Origin: Candidatus Raymondbacteria bacterium RIFOXYA2_FULL_49_16
GTDB lineage: Bacteria; Fibrobacterota; OXYB2-FULL-49-7; XYB2-FULL-49-35
Assembly (NCBI GenBank): GCA_001789205.1
Contig: MFYT01000107.1
Coordinates: 1-64,000, forward strand
Direction of reading: 5' to 3'
Length of the DNA: 64,000 nt
The notes beneath the pieces are model-generated. The model was not told where the DNA came from, did not search any database, and saw only the letters and a list, made by a program, of their open reading frames with translations. Position 1 is the stretch's first letter, and every line of letters starts with the position of its first letter. A program made the translations under genes and the position numbers. Below are positions 25,222 through 34,657 of the stretch, piece by piece.

Positions 25222-25901
25222 AGCGGGCCATTGTGACCGGCGGGTCATCGGGCCTTGGTTATGCGTGCGCTGAAGTCATTGGATCAGCCGGATATCAGGT
25301 CACTTCGTTGTCGCGCAGAAATACCTCGGCCCCGGGTGTTGCCTGTCTGCCTCTTGATCTGTCGAATTCTCGTGAAATAGACGCTATGGCCGCACGCCTA
25401 AGGTCCAAAGGCGATAAAATAGATATACTTGTCAACAATGCGGGAATATCGCCCGCGGGCCGCGTCCAGGATTTTTCAGAACAGGATTTTGACGCCACCA
25501 TGCAGGTGAATTTTTCCGCTGCTCGGTTGCTTATCGAAGGGTTGCGACCGTTGTTGCAAGGAGGCGTGGTTATCAATATTGTTTCGCGGGTGGGCTACGA
25601 AGGTAGGCATGGCCTGTGCGCCTATGGTGTTTCCAAGGGAATGCTCATTGGATATACTCAGACAATTGCGGCCGAACTTGCGCAGGACAATGTCCGAATA
25701 TATGGCGTCAACCCTGGCTTTATAATCACTGGCATGGTGACTGAAAAGGCCATTGCGAGGCAGAAGGGTGAATCGCTTTTTGGTTCTGTTTCTGATGTTC
25801 ACGCTGCAGCGCGGTTTATTCTTATGCTTGCTCAGTCAGAATGGAGTACCGGAGCAATCTACGACTTTGATTCAAGGGTATATAACGGATGGCATTTGTA
25901 A
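25218..25901 (+). CDS. Short-chain dehydrogenase/reductase (FabG-like)
   Basis: A 227-residue classical SDR: cofactor loop TGGSSGLGYA, NNAGIS, catalytic Ser (NIVSRVGYEG) and YGVSKG (Y-x-x-x-K). It starts at ATG 25218 overlapping the glycosyltransferase stop by four bases, and ends inside the ketosynthase start (13-base overlap). With a ketosynthase partner, a beta-ketoacyl-ACP reductase role is likely but unproven. Confidence 0.85.
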   Translation: MKRAIVTGGSSGLGYACAEVIGSAGYQVTSLSRRNTSAPGVACLPLDLSNSREIDAMAARLRSKGDKIDILVNNAGISPAGRVQDFSEQDFDATMQVNFSAARLLIEGLRPLLQGGVVINIVSRVGYEGRHGLCAYGVSKGMLIGYTQTIAAELAQDNVRIYGVNPGFIITGMVTEKAIARQKGESLFGSVSDVHAAARFILMLAQSEWSTGAIYDFDSRVYNGWHL

Positions 25902-27010
25902 TAAGCGGTTTTGGAACCATAACCTCCCTGGCGCATGACCCAGACCTGCTCTGGCGCAATCTTATGGCAGGCAAAAGCGGCGTCAAGTGGCGCGAATCGC
26001 GGACAGCGCCATATACTGCGCCGGTGAATCTGCCATTGCCCAGCACCTATGACCGCTCCATTGAATTGGCGCTTGCCTGTACTGGTTTGGCATTGGAAAA
26101 CGCGGGCAAGGGTTTTGCCTTGGATGCGGAAACCGGGATTTTTATCAGTTCAACCAAAGGGGGCATGAATTCCGTGGGCATACCGAGTGGAGCGGGTTTT
26201 ATAGAGAATGTTCCAGCTGACGCTGCTGGCCGCGCCATTGCCCGCGACTTGGACATTACTGGTCCTGTTTTCAATGTTGTGGCAGCCTGCGCCACGGGGA
26301 TCTTTGCGTTGCAATCGGCCATGAGGTCTATACAGGCGGGTGAATGTCAACGTGCGCTTGTTGGTGCGTCCGAGTCCGCGCTTACAGACCTGGTGCTTTC
26401 GGGATTCAGCAATATGGGTGTGCTGGCAAAATGCCCTCCGCGGCCTTTTACCAGGGAACGCGATGGTTTTGCGCCAGCCGAAGGTGCGGCTGTTTTTGCC
26501 ATTGAAACAAAAGAGGCGGCGCTTCAGCGCAATGCCAGAATATGGGGAAAAATCGCGGGCATTGCCACGGTTTCAGACAATGAGCATGCGGTGCGTTTTG
26601 ATCCCACAGGCGCGGCCATTACCCGCGCCATCCTTCAGTTGTTTGAAAAAACCGGACTTGCGGCAAGCGATATAGACGCTATTTGTGTGCATGGCACTGG
26701 CACAAGAAACAATGATGTGTGCGAAACAAACGGCATCCTGGCTGCATTTGGCAAGCGGGGAAGGGAGGTCCCCTGTTTTGGCGTCAAACCCTCGATCGGT
26801 CATGTATTGGGCGCTTCAGCTGCTGTTGAAATGGCTGTGTGCCTGCTTGCGCTCCAGCACAATGCATTGCCGCCCACGCTAGGCAATGGAACGCCTGATC
26901 CTGCATGCGCACTGAATGTTTTTTCAGGGAACATTGCATTAAACCAGATCCTGTCATTGAACTTTGGTTTTGGCGGCCATGTGGGCGCTGTGTGCGTGGA
27001 GAAATACTAA
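25889..27010 (+). CDS. Beta-ketoacyl-ACP synthase (FabF-like, KAS I/II)
   Basis: A 373-residue condensing enzyme. The active-site Cys134 is in VVAACATGIFALQ; the two catalytic histidines are in CVHGTGTRNND and KPSIGHVLGASAAVE, and the C-terminal NFGFGGHVG is present. It is somewhat shorter than FabF (about 410). It overlaps the SDR gene by 13 bases. No acyl carrier protein gene is nearby. It could serve fatty-acid synthesis, a specialised lipid, or pimeloyl (biotin precursor) synthesis, because bioF and bioD lie 2.5 kb downstream; none of these can be decided here. Confidence 0.85.
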   Translation: MAFVISGFGTITSLAHDPDLLWRNLMAGKSGVKWRESRTAPYTAPVNLPLPSTYDRSIELALACTGLALENAGKGFALDAETGIFISSTKGGMNSVGIPSGAGFIENVPADAAGRAIARDLDITGPVFNVVAACATGIFALQSAMRSIQAGECQRALVGASESALTDLVLSGFSNMGVLAKCPPRPFTRERDGFAPAEGAAVFAIETKEAALQRNARIWGKIAGIATVSDNEHAVRFDPTGAAITRAILQLFEKTGLAASDIDAICVHGTGTRNNDVCETNGILAAFGKRGREVPCFGVKPSIGHVLGASAAVEMAVCLLALQHNALPPTLGNGTPDPACALNVFSGNIALNQILSLNFGFGGHVGAVCVEKY

Positions 27011-27037
27011 AAGGCATCTTATCTCGCGCAGGGAGTT

Positions 27038-29197
27038 CTATCGCAGAAGGATGGCTTTGCTGGTTGATACGCGATCCAAGGATTTTAGGCGAATGAAATA
27101 AACACCGTTTGATACTATATTGCAGTTATTGTCTCTCCCGTCCCATTGCACTGAATTCTGGGAATCACCAGTTTTTGAAAGCTTCAGGTGTTTCACCGTC
27201 CGGCCGTGTGTATCCAGAATTTCGAGGGTTGCCTGTTCCTTTGGCTTAATGGAGTATTTGATAGTTACTATTGGGTTAAATGGATTCGGATATACAACAA
27301 GCTCAGGGGTGGCAGGGGCTATCGCTGTTTCAACCGCAAGGTTGCTGTCAGCGGCGCGGATGATTGCAAGTCCATTCGAGGTTCCAAGCCATTTGTTGCC
27401 ATGACGGTCTATTACGATATCATTCATCCGTGAGCTTGGAAGCCAGGAATTTGTATCGTTGAGACTGGTCCATGATGTCCCGTCATACATGCAGAGTCCT
27501 TTGGTTTTAGTCCCAAACCAAAGCTGGTGCTGTTCATCAAATACCATTGATGTTGCCGTGTAGTCAGGCATGCCTGAAGACCCTGGGGAAAATACTACCG
27601 AAGAACCAGATTGCTCATATTTTCCGATTCCATGGGATTTTCTCCCTGTTGAGCTTATCCATTTGGTCCCGGAGCTATCTATAAGGATGTCCCTGATATC
27701 CTCGATCATATCAGGATTGTAGCAGTGTACGATGCCGGTATCGTTACTATGGTAGAGACCATAGTAATCGCTGCCGATCCACAATCCGTGGTCTTTGGGA
27801 TCAAATATCATGGTGTTTACCGGGGATGCGAATCCTGGAAGGCGATAGTGCGACCAGTATCCATTGTATTTGCAGAAACCGTTTGATGTGCCAAACCAAT
27901 AAACTCCTCCGGTATCAAAGGTAACAGACCTGAAGGCAAGATGGGTATCGGGGGACGGGCGGCAGTATATTTGCCGCCATGCGGAGTTATCGTATTCGGC
28001 GGCAAAGGAATCGCAAAGCATCCAGACATGAGAATCAGGCGCCACGACAACCGTGTGGGGCCTGGTATTCCAGTTTAAAAGATCTTCAGCCTGAGCGGTC
28101 CAGGAATAGCCGTTATACATATACAGATAGTTATGGGATTTATTTTCAAACAGAATCCATGCGTTGTCAAACGAATCGATGGCTATAGAGAGAATCGTGT
28201 TGTACGGGATTCCGGACTGTGTAGTTGTATACCTAGTTCTGCCATGTTGGCCTAGTACCAAAAAACCAGAGTCAGTGCCCATGAAAAGCCTGTTTTTGCT
28301 GCCGAGGAATAAATAGTCTAAATTGCCATCAAAATTGATCGAATTGGTGGAATCGAAGATGGTTAGACCCTGGTTATTATACAGAAGAAGATCGCCCGAA
28401 TTGATCCATTTGTTTCCTTTGGAATCAACGACCACATCGCAGTAATAATAGCGTGAATTAATCTCCTGCCAGACTGAACCGTCGAATGTACCCAAACCTC
28501 CACCCGTGGAGTTGTAATCCATCCCAGTCGGAAATGATGTGACCCAAAGGAGATTGTCTTTATCAACAGCTATGCCCGTGTTGTATTGGACCGGAATACC
28601 GTGTTCCTGGCTATATTCGGTCCATACAGTATCATTGTAGCAGAGAAGACTGTACCACGAACCAAACCACTTCCGGTTGAGGCTGTCAATGGCCATTGAG
28701 AAAAAGTTGTCGCTTGTAATGCCGATATTCTTATAATTGTACCATTTCCAGGTTTTTCCGTCGAAACTGACAACTCCTTCCAAGGACTGGCATATCCAAA
28801 TGACGTTGTTCCGGTCCGCAAGGATGTGCTCACATAATGCGCCATCCACCAAGCCTGAATTGGCGGATGTATATACGATCCAATTTTGCCCGTCGAATTT
28901 TACCAGGCCTTTTCCGGTGCCTGCCCATATATTGCCGGATTTGTCCTTTTCCAAACAAAAGATATGGTTCGATGGTAATGGAGAATTATACCTTGTAAAA
29001 TGTTGCTGTTTTCCGGTGCGCATGTTGTGTTTAACCAGGCCGTCGTTAGTTCCGATCCACATGTAATTGCCGTCTTCTTCAAAGGCCCTGACACTGTTTC
29101 CATTTGTATGAATGATCCAATCATTATCCGATATTGTCTGGGCAATGCATGGGATGCAAAGCATAAAAATGTATAAAATATGCTTGGAATAGTTCAT
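27038..29197 (-). CDS. Secreted two-component-regulator-type propeller protein with FlgD-like C-terminal domain
   Basis: A 719-residue protein with a signal peptide (HILYIFMLCIPCIAQ). It has about twelve reg_prop-like repeats of the form NxxWIGTxxGLVKxD and NIWAGTGKGLVKFDGQNW, which in hybrid histidine kinases form paired seven-bladed propellers; here there is no kinase. The last 80 residues are a FlgD-like Ig domain beginning VYPNPFNPIVTIKYSI, with WDGRDNNCNIVSNGVYFIRL and ending AILLR. This C-terminal domain is shared by four other proteins in the window. It is probably exported to the surface. Confidence 0.85.
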   Translation of the reverse strand: MNYSKHILYIFMLCIPCIAQTISDNDWIIHTNGNSVRAFEEDGNYMWIGTNDGLVKHNMRTGKQQHFTRYNSPLPSNHIFCLEKDKSGNIWAGTGKGLVKFDGQNWIVYTSANSGLVDGALCEHILADRNNVIWICQSLEGVVSFDGKTWKWYNYKNIGITSDNFFSMAIDSLNRKWFGSWYSLLCYNDTVWTEYSQEHGIPVQYNTGIAVDKDNLLWVTSFPTGMDYNSTGGGLGTFDGSVWQEINSRYYYCDVVVDSKGNKWINSGDLLLYNNQGLTIFDSTNSINFDGNLDYLFLGSKNRLFMGTDSGFLVLGQHGRTRYTTTQSGIPYNTILSIAIDSFDNAWILFENKSHNYLYMYNGYSWTAQAEDLLNWNTRPHTVVVAPDSHVWMLCDSFAAEYDNSAWRQIYCRPSPDTHLAFRSVTFDTGGVYWFGTSNGFCKYNGYWSHYRLPGFASPVNTMIFDPKDHGLWIGSDYYGLYHSNDTGIVHCYNPDMIEDIRDILIDSSGTKWISSTGRKSHGIGKYEQSGSSVVFSPGSSGMPDYTATSMVFDEQHQLWFGTKTKGLCMYDGTSWTSLNDTNSWLPSSRMNDIVIDRHGNKWLGTSNGLAIIRAADSNLAVETAIAPATPELVVYPNPFNPIVTIKYSIKPKEQATLEILDTHGRTVKHLKLSKTGDSQNSVQWDGRDNNCNIVSNGVYFIRLKSLDRVSTSKAILLR

Positions 29198-29236
29198 GGG
29201 AGTATAATAATAATATAGTTCTGGAAAGTCAGAAAG

Positions 29237-29422
29237 TCAAAATGTATTTAGGCTTGCCGGGTTTGGCTGGGAGCCGTAATTCTTGATTCTTCCGGTGTAA
29301 AAATGCATTTTATCCATAACAAAAAGGAAATCAATGATTTGGGTCGCACCTACTGAAAAAACCACCACAAACAGGAAGGAATGGCAACCACAAATTTTGC
29401 GCGTATGCTGCCAGCTGCACAA
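29237..29422 (-). pseudogene. Possible decayed TM2-domain fragment
   Basis: The 352-bp stretch 29198-29549 has no convincing intact gene. On the minus strand a 61-codon frame reads FLFVVVFSVGATQIIDFLFV then TGRIKNYGSQP, which resembles the second half of TM2-domain proteins (hydrophobic helix, ID-LI, TGK-KD). The first TM2 helix is not found in the same frame; neighbouring frames are interrupted. The assignment is weak. Confidence 0.25.
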
Positions 29423-29549
29423 TCCGATCTAGCACGGGAAATCCTATAGACCCCGATATGTTTTTCATGCTCTGCAACTCGATGAATCGGCCAGTATACG
29501 TGGAAGAAGTTTGACTGGCTTCATGCCATATTGACTATATTTTTTATCC

Positions 29550-30701
29550 ATGATCGAATCCATTATTCAGGAAATTCAGGAATTAAAGGCGCTGGGCCTC
29601 TACCGGTCGCTCCGTCAGGGGAGTTTCCTGCCTGGAAGAAGACTTCTGGTCAATGGCATAGAGGCGATTGATTTTGCCAGCAACGATTACCTTGGCCTTC
29701 GCAACCATTCAGAAATAATCGCAGCTTCCAGGACAGCCCTTGAAACCCATGGCACAGGAGCTGGCGCGTCGCGCCTTATTTCCGGAAATTATGAATTGTA
29801 CCAGGAACTTGAGTCTTCTGTTGCCCGTTTCAAGGAGACAGAGGCAGGGCTTGTTTTTACCAGCGGCTACGCGCTCAATGTTTCTGTCATTCCTGCGCTG
29901 GTAAAACAGGGTGATTGTGTTATCGTGGACAAACTCAACCATGCAAGCATAATCGACGGCGCCAGACTTTCGGGAGCAAAACTGATGGTCTATGCCCATT
30001 GCGATATGAACCGGCTTGAAGAAGCGCTGAAAAAGGCGCATGGCTTCAAACGGTGCCTTGTGGTCACGGATACGGTTTTCAGCATGGATGGAGACATTGC
30101 ACCGCTCAAGGATATCTGCGCGCTGTGCGAACGCTATGACGCGCTTCTGATGGTCGATGAAGCGCATGCTACCGGCGTATTCGGCAAAGAGGGCAGGGGC
30201 ATGGTCAACGCGCTTGGCCTTACGCAAAGAGTGCCCCTTGTCATGGGAACATTCTCAAAGGCATTGGGAAGCATGGGCGCCTTTCTTGCCTGCAGTACGG
30301 TCATGCGCGATTATATCATCAACAAAGCTCGCGGGTTTATTTTTACCACTGGTTTGCCGCCGGCAGTGCTTGCGGCAAACATCAAAGCGCTGGACCTGGC
30401 CGCTCAGGCCGATACACAGCGCCTACGGCTGGTTGCGCACTCACAACAGGTACGCGAAGCCCTCCAAAACCAGGGCAAGGCCTTTGGAAAAAGTGAAACA
30501 CAGATAATTCCTGTAATTATCGGCAACGAGAAAAAAGTTGTGGATATAAGTACGCGGCTTCTTGCGGCAGGGCTTTTTGTGCCTGCCATACGCTATCCTG
30601 CGGTAAAAAAAGGGAGCGCGCGACTTCGTATAGCGCTTTCGTCAGACCACACGGATGAACATGTTGCGCACTTATGTGAGGAATTGGCCCATGCGCGCTA
30701 A
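29550..30701 (+). CDS. bioF: 8-amino-7-oxononanoate synthase
   Basis: A 383-residue PLP-dependent alpha-oxoamine synthase: FASNDYLGLRNHSE, HGTGAGASRLISGN, LNHASIIDGAR, VDEAHATGVFG and the PLP lysine in MGTFSKALGSMG. It condenses pimeloyl-ACP/CoA with alanine in biotin synthesis. Close relatives (KBL, SPT) exist, but the direct coupling to bioD supports BioF. No bioA or bioB is in the window. Confidence 0.88.
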   Translation: MIESIIQEIQELKALGLYRSLRQGSFLPGRRLLVNGIEAIDFASNDYLGLRNHSEIIAASRTALETHGTGAGASRLISGNYELYQELESSVARFKETEAGLVFTSGYALNVSVIPALVKQGDCVIVDKLNHASIIDGARLSGAKLMVYAHCDMNRLEEALKKAHGFKRCLVVTDTVFSMDGDIAPLKDICALCERYDALLMVDEAHATGVFGKEGRGMVNALGLTQRVPLVMGTFSKALGSMGAFLACSTVMRDYIINKARGFIFTTGLPPAVLAANIKALDLAAQADTQRLRLVAHSQQVREALQNQGKAFGKSETQIIPVIIGNEKKVVDISTRLLAAGLFVPAIRYPAVKKGSARLRIALSSDHTDEHVAHLCEELAHAR

Positions 30702-31392
30702 AGGACTTTTTATCACAGGAACGCATACTGGCGTGGGCAAAACGCGTGTCACAGCAATAATCGGCGCTCTCCTGCGCAAGCAGGGAATCGATTTTGGCGT
30801 GAGCAAACCAGTGCATACAGGCGTTAAAGGAAGAACATGTCCTGACTTGGAAGAGTACAAACGTTTTTTTTCGCTCTCTGATCCAGACGCGCTTGTCTGT
30901 CCTGTGCGGCTCAAGGCCCCCCAAGCGCCCACTATTGCGTCTGCCCTTGAAAAGAGCCCTGTTATGATTGAAACTATTGATACATCTTTGTATATTTTGA
31001 GACAGCAACACGTTAATGTGCTCGTTGAAGGTATTGGCGGCGTGCTGGTTCCGCTGACTCAAAAGGTCACTGTTGCTGACCTGATCAAGAGAACCGGACT
31101 TTTTGCCGTGGTTGTGGCATCTCCCCAATTGGGGACCATCAACCACACCTGCCTTACCATCGAGGCGCTCAGGAATAGAAAGGTTCCCATAGCTGGAGTG
31201 GTCTTTAACAAGGTCGCGGTGACAAGCGTTGTATTTGATATGATAGTACAAGAAATCACCCGAATGACCCGGGTTCCCTGTCTGGGATATCTCGGGACGC
31301 ACCAGAAACGGATGAGTACGTCCGGAGCAATTGTCCGTGCGGCATTGCATACTTTGCAGGTAAAACAAATCATTTCCTTTTTTAAGAAGTGA
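30691..31392 (+). CDS. bioD: Dethiobiotin synthetase
   Basis: A 233-residue P-loop protein starting MRAKGLFITGTHTGVGKTRV (Walker A GTHTGVGKT). It also has VLVEGIGGVLVPL and the NTP-binding FAVVVASPQLGTINHTCLT. It closes the ureido ring of dethiobiotin using CO2 and ATP. ATG 30691 overlaps the bioF stop by 11 bases. Confidence 0.9.
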   Translation: MRAKGLFITGTHTGVGKTRVTAIIGALLRKQGIDFGVSKPVHTGVKGRTCPDLEEYKRFFSLSDPDALVCPVRLKAPQAPTIASALEKSPVMIETIDTSLYILRQQHVNVLVEGIGGVLVPLTQKVTVADLIKRTGLFAVVVASPQLGTINHTCLTIEALRNRKVPIAGVVFNKVAVTSVVFDMIVQEITRMTRVPCLGYLGTHQKRMSTSGAIVRAALHTLQVKQIISFFKK

Positions 31393-31397
31393 CGCAT

Positions 31398-32492
31398 ATG
31401 ATAAAACAAATCGTATTCACCGCCTTTATTTGCGCGATTATTTCATTTGGATCAGCGCAACAACCCGACACCAACAGCGCCATGCCAGCGCCCGAGCCAA
31501 TGCTTGCCGAATCGTCCGTGGTCCAGGAAGCCGCGCCTCCGGCAGCGGACTCATCCTTGGTGCCAAAACGCCGGCAGACGCGCTCCTACGAGCAGGAGGA
31601 GAAGAGCGTCACCCTTGAAAAAGAGGTTGATATCATTCAGACATACAAAGGTGATGTCAATGTGCTCAAGTCGCCGAAAAAGGCCTTTTTTCTTTCATTT
31701 ATTATCCCGGGTTTGGGTGAGTTTTACGCAAAGGCCCCATGGTATCGCATAGGTGCGCCTTTTTTAGTTGAACTGGGGAGCTATGCGACCATTTTTTATT
31801 TCCGCAGCGAATATGTCAATCTGACCGATGCCTACGAGGCGTTTGCCGATAGGAATTACAGCCACGACCGGTTTTGGTCATGGTATCAGTTCATCATCGA
31901 TTCGACCAACAGCGACCTGATCCATTGGCCAAGCAATCCCTTTACCCACGATAGCGCGTATATTGAGGATTACAAGAATAAATCAAGCGATTATTATGAA
32001 ATGATCGGTAAATACGACATGTTTGTCCAAGGCTGGAAAGACGTGAGCCCTGACATGGTAAAAGACAGCTTTGCTTACATTATTGCCCAGAATTGGGGCA
32101 CGGGCATCGATGAACGGTATCGGGGATACGCCCTTGAATCAATGGATGGCGTACGGATAGAGGGTGATGATACCACGCTGGTCTATATGTATTATCATGA
32201 CGCGGAGAAAAAGCGGCCCCGGTATTTCGGGTATTCAGCAAATCAGGTAAAGTATATGTCTATGCGCGATGACGCGAATCTTATGGCTTCGAACGCGAAA
32301 TACGCGCTGTATGCCATGCTCATCAACCGGATCGTGAGCGCGGTTGACGCGGCCCTTGCCGCGACCTCTTTTAATAAAAACCTGACAGGAAGCAACCTTG
32401 CCGCGCTCCAGCGCCTGCATTTGCGGCCAGCAAAGGTTGGTTCTTCGCGGCTTTTCACCAATGGCGTTGCAGTGTGCTACCGGTTTAAGTAA
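31398..32492 (+). CDS. DUF5683-like secreted/membrane protein A
   Basis: A 364-residue protein with signal peptide (IKQIVFTAFICAIISFGSAQ) and a Pro/Ala-rich, then charged linker. The membrane motif KKAFFLSFIIPGLGEFYAKA is followed by a second hydrophobic segment (VELGSYATIFYF), the pattern of DUF5683-type proteins. A long aromatic-rich region follows, with a further hydrophobic segment near the C-terminus. It is a paralogue of the next gene. Function is unknown. Confidence 0.65.
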   Translation: MIKQIVFTAFICAIISFGSAQQPDTNSAMPAPEPMLAESSVVQEAAPPAADSSLVPKRRQTRSYEQEEKSVTLEKEVDIIQTYKGDVNVLKSPKKAFFLSFIIPGLGEFYAKAPWYRIGAPFLVELGSYATIFYFRSEYVNLTDAYEAFADRNYSHDRFWSWYQFIIDSTNSDLIHWPSNPFTHDSAYIEDYKNKSSDYYEMIGKYDMFVQGWKDVSPDMVKDSFAYIIAQNWGTGIDERYRGYALESMDGVRIEGDDTTLVYMYYHDAEKKRPRYFGYSANQVKYMSMRDDANLMASNAKYALYAMLINRIVSAVDAALAATSFNKNLTGSNLAALQRLHLRPAKVGSSRLFTNGVAVCYRFK

Positions 32493-32503
32493 ATGGATTA
32501 CCT

Positions 32504-33298
32504 GTGATCCCGATTGTTTTTATCGCCTCTATCGTATGTACCCAGGTATGTCTTGCACAGCCAAATTATGTGGACACTGCGGCCGCGTCTGAATACGAGG
32601 TTGACAGACCCGAGAACGAAGAAAGTGAAGAGGGCCCGAGTGTTAGTCCGGGCGTTGCGCACGAAACACTGGTATTCAAGAGCGGCGATGAGATCAAACG
32701 CACGCGCAATCTGAACGCGGCTTTTCTTTCTGTTCTTGTTCCTGGCTGGGGAGAATATGCGGCAGGCAGCCAAAAGCTGGGCAAATCCCTCATGGTCCTT
32801 GACGGTCTTTTCTGGATTGGACTCGGGAGCGCGCTGTTTTCGCGCTATCTTACCCAGCAGGACCTAAAGGCGTATCTCTATGCGTACGCAGGCTGCGACG
32901 GCCGCCATGGAGAGAGCAGGCGCACGGCATGGGATCTCAATGAATGGGAGCTCGAATTGCCGTTATATATCGACTCCTCGTTTATTTACGATGAGCGAAT
33001 ATTCAAACCGAGCAGAGACGAATCCATGTCAAAGATCGACTTCTACTGGCAGTGGGAGTCAGAAGAGGCGCACCAGGAATATTACGATCTGTGGAAAAAC
33101 GCGAGCCAGGCAAAGGTGATTGGTTACTATTTTCTCGCCGGAGCGCTGGTGTCACGGGCTGTTAGTTTTATACATGCGCGCTACCTCTTGAAAAAATCGA
33201 ATATTGAAGAGACGCAGATCGTCTCTGAATTATTTCATCCCCGTTTCTCTTTTGACCGCGGCGGTGCGCCGGTTGTCTCATTTTTACTTCATTTCTAA
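32504..33298 (+). CDS. DUF5683-like secreted/membrane protein B
   Basis: A 264-residue paralogue of the preceding gene, starting at GTG 32504. It has a signal peptide (IPIVFIASIVCTQVCLA), an acidic linker, the matching motif LNAAFLSVLVPGWGEYAAGS and a hydrophobic segment (LDGLFWIGLGSALF). A middle region with aromatic residues (FYWQWESEEAHQEYYDLWKN) and a third hydrophobic segment (YYFLAGALVSRAVSF) follow. The tandem pair probably works together in the envelope. Confidence 0.65.
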   Translation: MIPIVFIASIVCTQVCLAQPNYVDTAAASEYEVDRPENEESEEGPSVSPGVAHETLVFKSGDEIKRTRNLNAAFLSVLVPGWGEYAAGSQKLGKSLMVLDGLFWIGLGSALFSRYLTQQDLKAYLYAYAGCDGRHGESRRTAWDLNEWELELPLYIDSSFIYDERIFKPSRDESMSKIDFYWQWESEEAHQEYYDLWKNASQAKVIGYYFLAGALVSRAVSFIHARYLLKKSNIEETQIVSELFHPRFSFDRGGAPVVSFLLHF

Positions 33299-33312
33299 CG
33301 TTTTGATTTTCT

Positions 33313-33342
33313 TTGACTTGCCCTGTTCTTACAGGCTATTTT
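33313..33342 (+). promoter_or_regulatory. Promoter upstream of nrdR
   Basis: TTGACT (33313-33318), an 18-bp spacer, then TATTTT (33337-33342), 27 bases before the nrdR start. No NrdR box pair was recognised. Confidence 0.45.
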
Positions 33343-33369
33343 TATTAGCAAAGGCAAAAGGAGAAGATC

Positions 33370-33822
33370 ATGAAGTGTCCTTTCTGCGGATTTGAAGAAG
33401 ACAAAGTCATTGATTCCCGTTCGAGCAAAGAAGGCCGCGCCATCAGACGCCGCAGGGAATGCTTGAAATGCGAGAAACGATACACTACCTACGAATATAT
33501 TGAGAATGTCGCCCTCTCGGTGATTAAGCGGGACAGCAGGGTCGAGGAATACGACCGTCAGAAATTGCGCAATGGCATCATCACTGCCTGCAAAAAACGT
33601 CCGGTTTCCATGAAAAAGATCGATTCCATTGTCGATAAAATTGAGAACGAAATCCAGAACCTATCGCAGACAGAGGTGAAGAGCGAAGTGGTTGGCGAGA
33701 AGGTCATGACTGAATTGAAAAAACTCGATGAAGTGGCCTATGTGCGCTTTGCGTCAGTCTACCGCCATTTTAAAAGCAAAGAGGAATTTTTGCAAGAACT
33801 CAAGGAAATGGAGAACCGGTAG
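33370..33822 (+). CDS. nrdR: Transcriptional repressor NrdR
   Basis: A 150-residue protein with the full NrdR signature: zinc ribbon CPFC ... CLKCEKRYTTYEY, RSSKEGRAIRRRREC in between, and an ATP-cone domain (VIKRDSRVEEYDRQKLRNGI ... VAYVRFASVYRHFKSKEEF). NrdR binds (d)ATP and represses ribonucleotide reductase genes. The mlaE start is two bases after its stop, so the genes may be co-transcribed. Confidence 0.97.
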   Translation: MKCPFCGFEEDKVIDSRSSKEGRAIRRRRECLKCEKRYTTYEYIENVALSVIKRDSRVEEYDRQKLRNGIITACKKRPVSMKKIDSIVDKIENEIQNLSQTEVKSEVVGEKVMTELKKLDEVAYVRFASVYRHFKSKEEFLQELKEMENR

Positions 33823-33824
33823 CC

Positions 33825-34643
33825 ATGGAACAGGCGCAGGCCCGGCCCAATGCCGCCGGCGAAACGACCCGGTTAGACCAGCTTGCAGGATGGGTAGGAG
33901 AGGGTGTTGTTTCAGCTTTTTCGCTTATTGGCAACGTTATTATTTTTATTTGGAATATGACAGTGGAGATTCCGAAGTTTTTCAAGGATTCGCGGGCCAC
34001 GGTGGAGCAGATGGCCAAAATCGGCATCACCTCTCTGCCGCTTGTTTTTCTCACCTCAATTTTCACCGGCGCGGTCACCGCTTATCAGGCAGCCTACCAG
34101 TTTTCCGATTATATTCCCCTGACCTACCTGGGTACAGCTGTGGGAAAATCGATCATGTTATCGCTTGGTCCGGTACTTACCGCCCTGGTGGTGGCGGGCC
34201 GGGTAGGGGCTGCCATGGCCGCTGAAATAGGCACCATGCGTGTTACCGAACAGATCGACGCCATGGAATGCCTGTCGCTCAATCCTTTTAGATACCTTTT
34301 TATGCCGCGCTTTGTCGCCTCTCTGGTCATGCTTCCGGTACTGGTCATTTTTTCCTCGTTTGTCGGCATTATGGGAGCGCTCATCGTTGCGGCGGGTTTT
34401 TTTGATCTCGATTCCAAAATATTCTTCAGCGGAGTAAAGCTCTTTTTCTCGCTCAAGGATGTTTTTATCGGCATGTTCAAGGCCTTTATCTTTGGCGGAA
34501 TCATCGCGACCATTGGGTGCTATTACGGATATTTTACCAGCGGCGGGGCCGTGGGCGTGGGTGAATCCACGAAAAAGTCAGTGGTGGCTTCGTCAGTGCT
34601 CATACTTATCGGGTGCTATCTGGTCGACGGTGTCTTCCTTTAA
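33825..34643 (+). CDS. mlaE: MlaE-type ABC permease
   Basis: A 272-residue inner-membrane protein with about six TM helices and the MlaE/YrbE core: VFLTSIFTGAVTAYQAAYQF, GRVGAAMAAEIGTMRVTEQIDAMECL, NPFRYLFMPRFVA and GAVGVGESTKKSVV. In other species MlaE works with MlaF (ATPase) and MlaD (MCE) in phospholipid transport at the cell envelope. Neither partner is adjacent here, so it depends on genes outside the window or on a distant ATPase. Confidence 0.9.
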   Translation: MEQAQARPNAAGETTRLDQLAGWVGEGVVSAFSLIGNVIIFIWNMTVEIPKFFKDSRATVEQMAKIGITSLPLVFLTSIFTGAVTAYQAAYQFSDYIPLTYLGTAVGKSIMLSLGPVLTALVVAGRVGAAMAAEIGTMRVTEQIDAMECLSLNPFRYLFMPRFVASLVMLPVLVIFSSFVGIMGALIVAAGFFDLDSKIFFSGVKLFFSLKDVFIGMFKAFIFGGIIATIGCYYGYFTSGGAVGVGESTKKSVVASSVLILIGCYLVDGVFL

Positions 34644-34657
34644 TCACTATTTTATAT

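Noticed and set aside
24352..27010. Aryl-polyene biosynthetic cluster
   Set aside because: Only GT2, SDR and one ketosynthase are present; the ACP, dehydratase, ammonia-lyase and acyltransferase genes expected for it are missing.
25889..30701. Dedicated pimelate (BioZ-like) pathway
   Set aside because: The ketosynthase is of the FabF type with Cys-His-His and not KAS III, and a secreted propeller gene on the other strand separates it from bioF.
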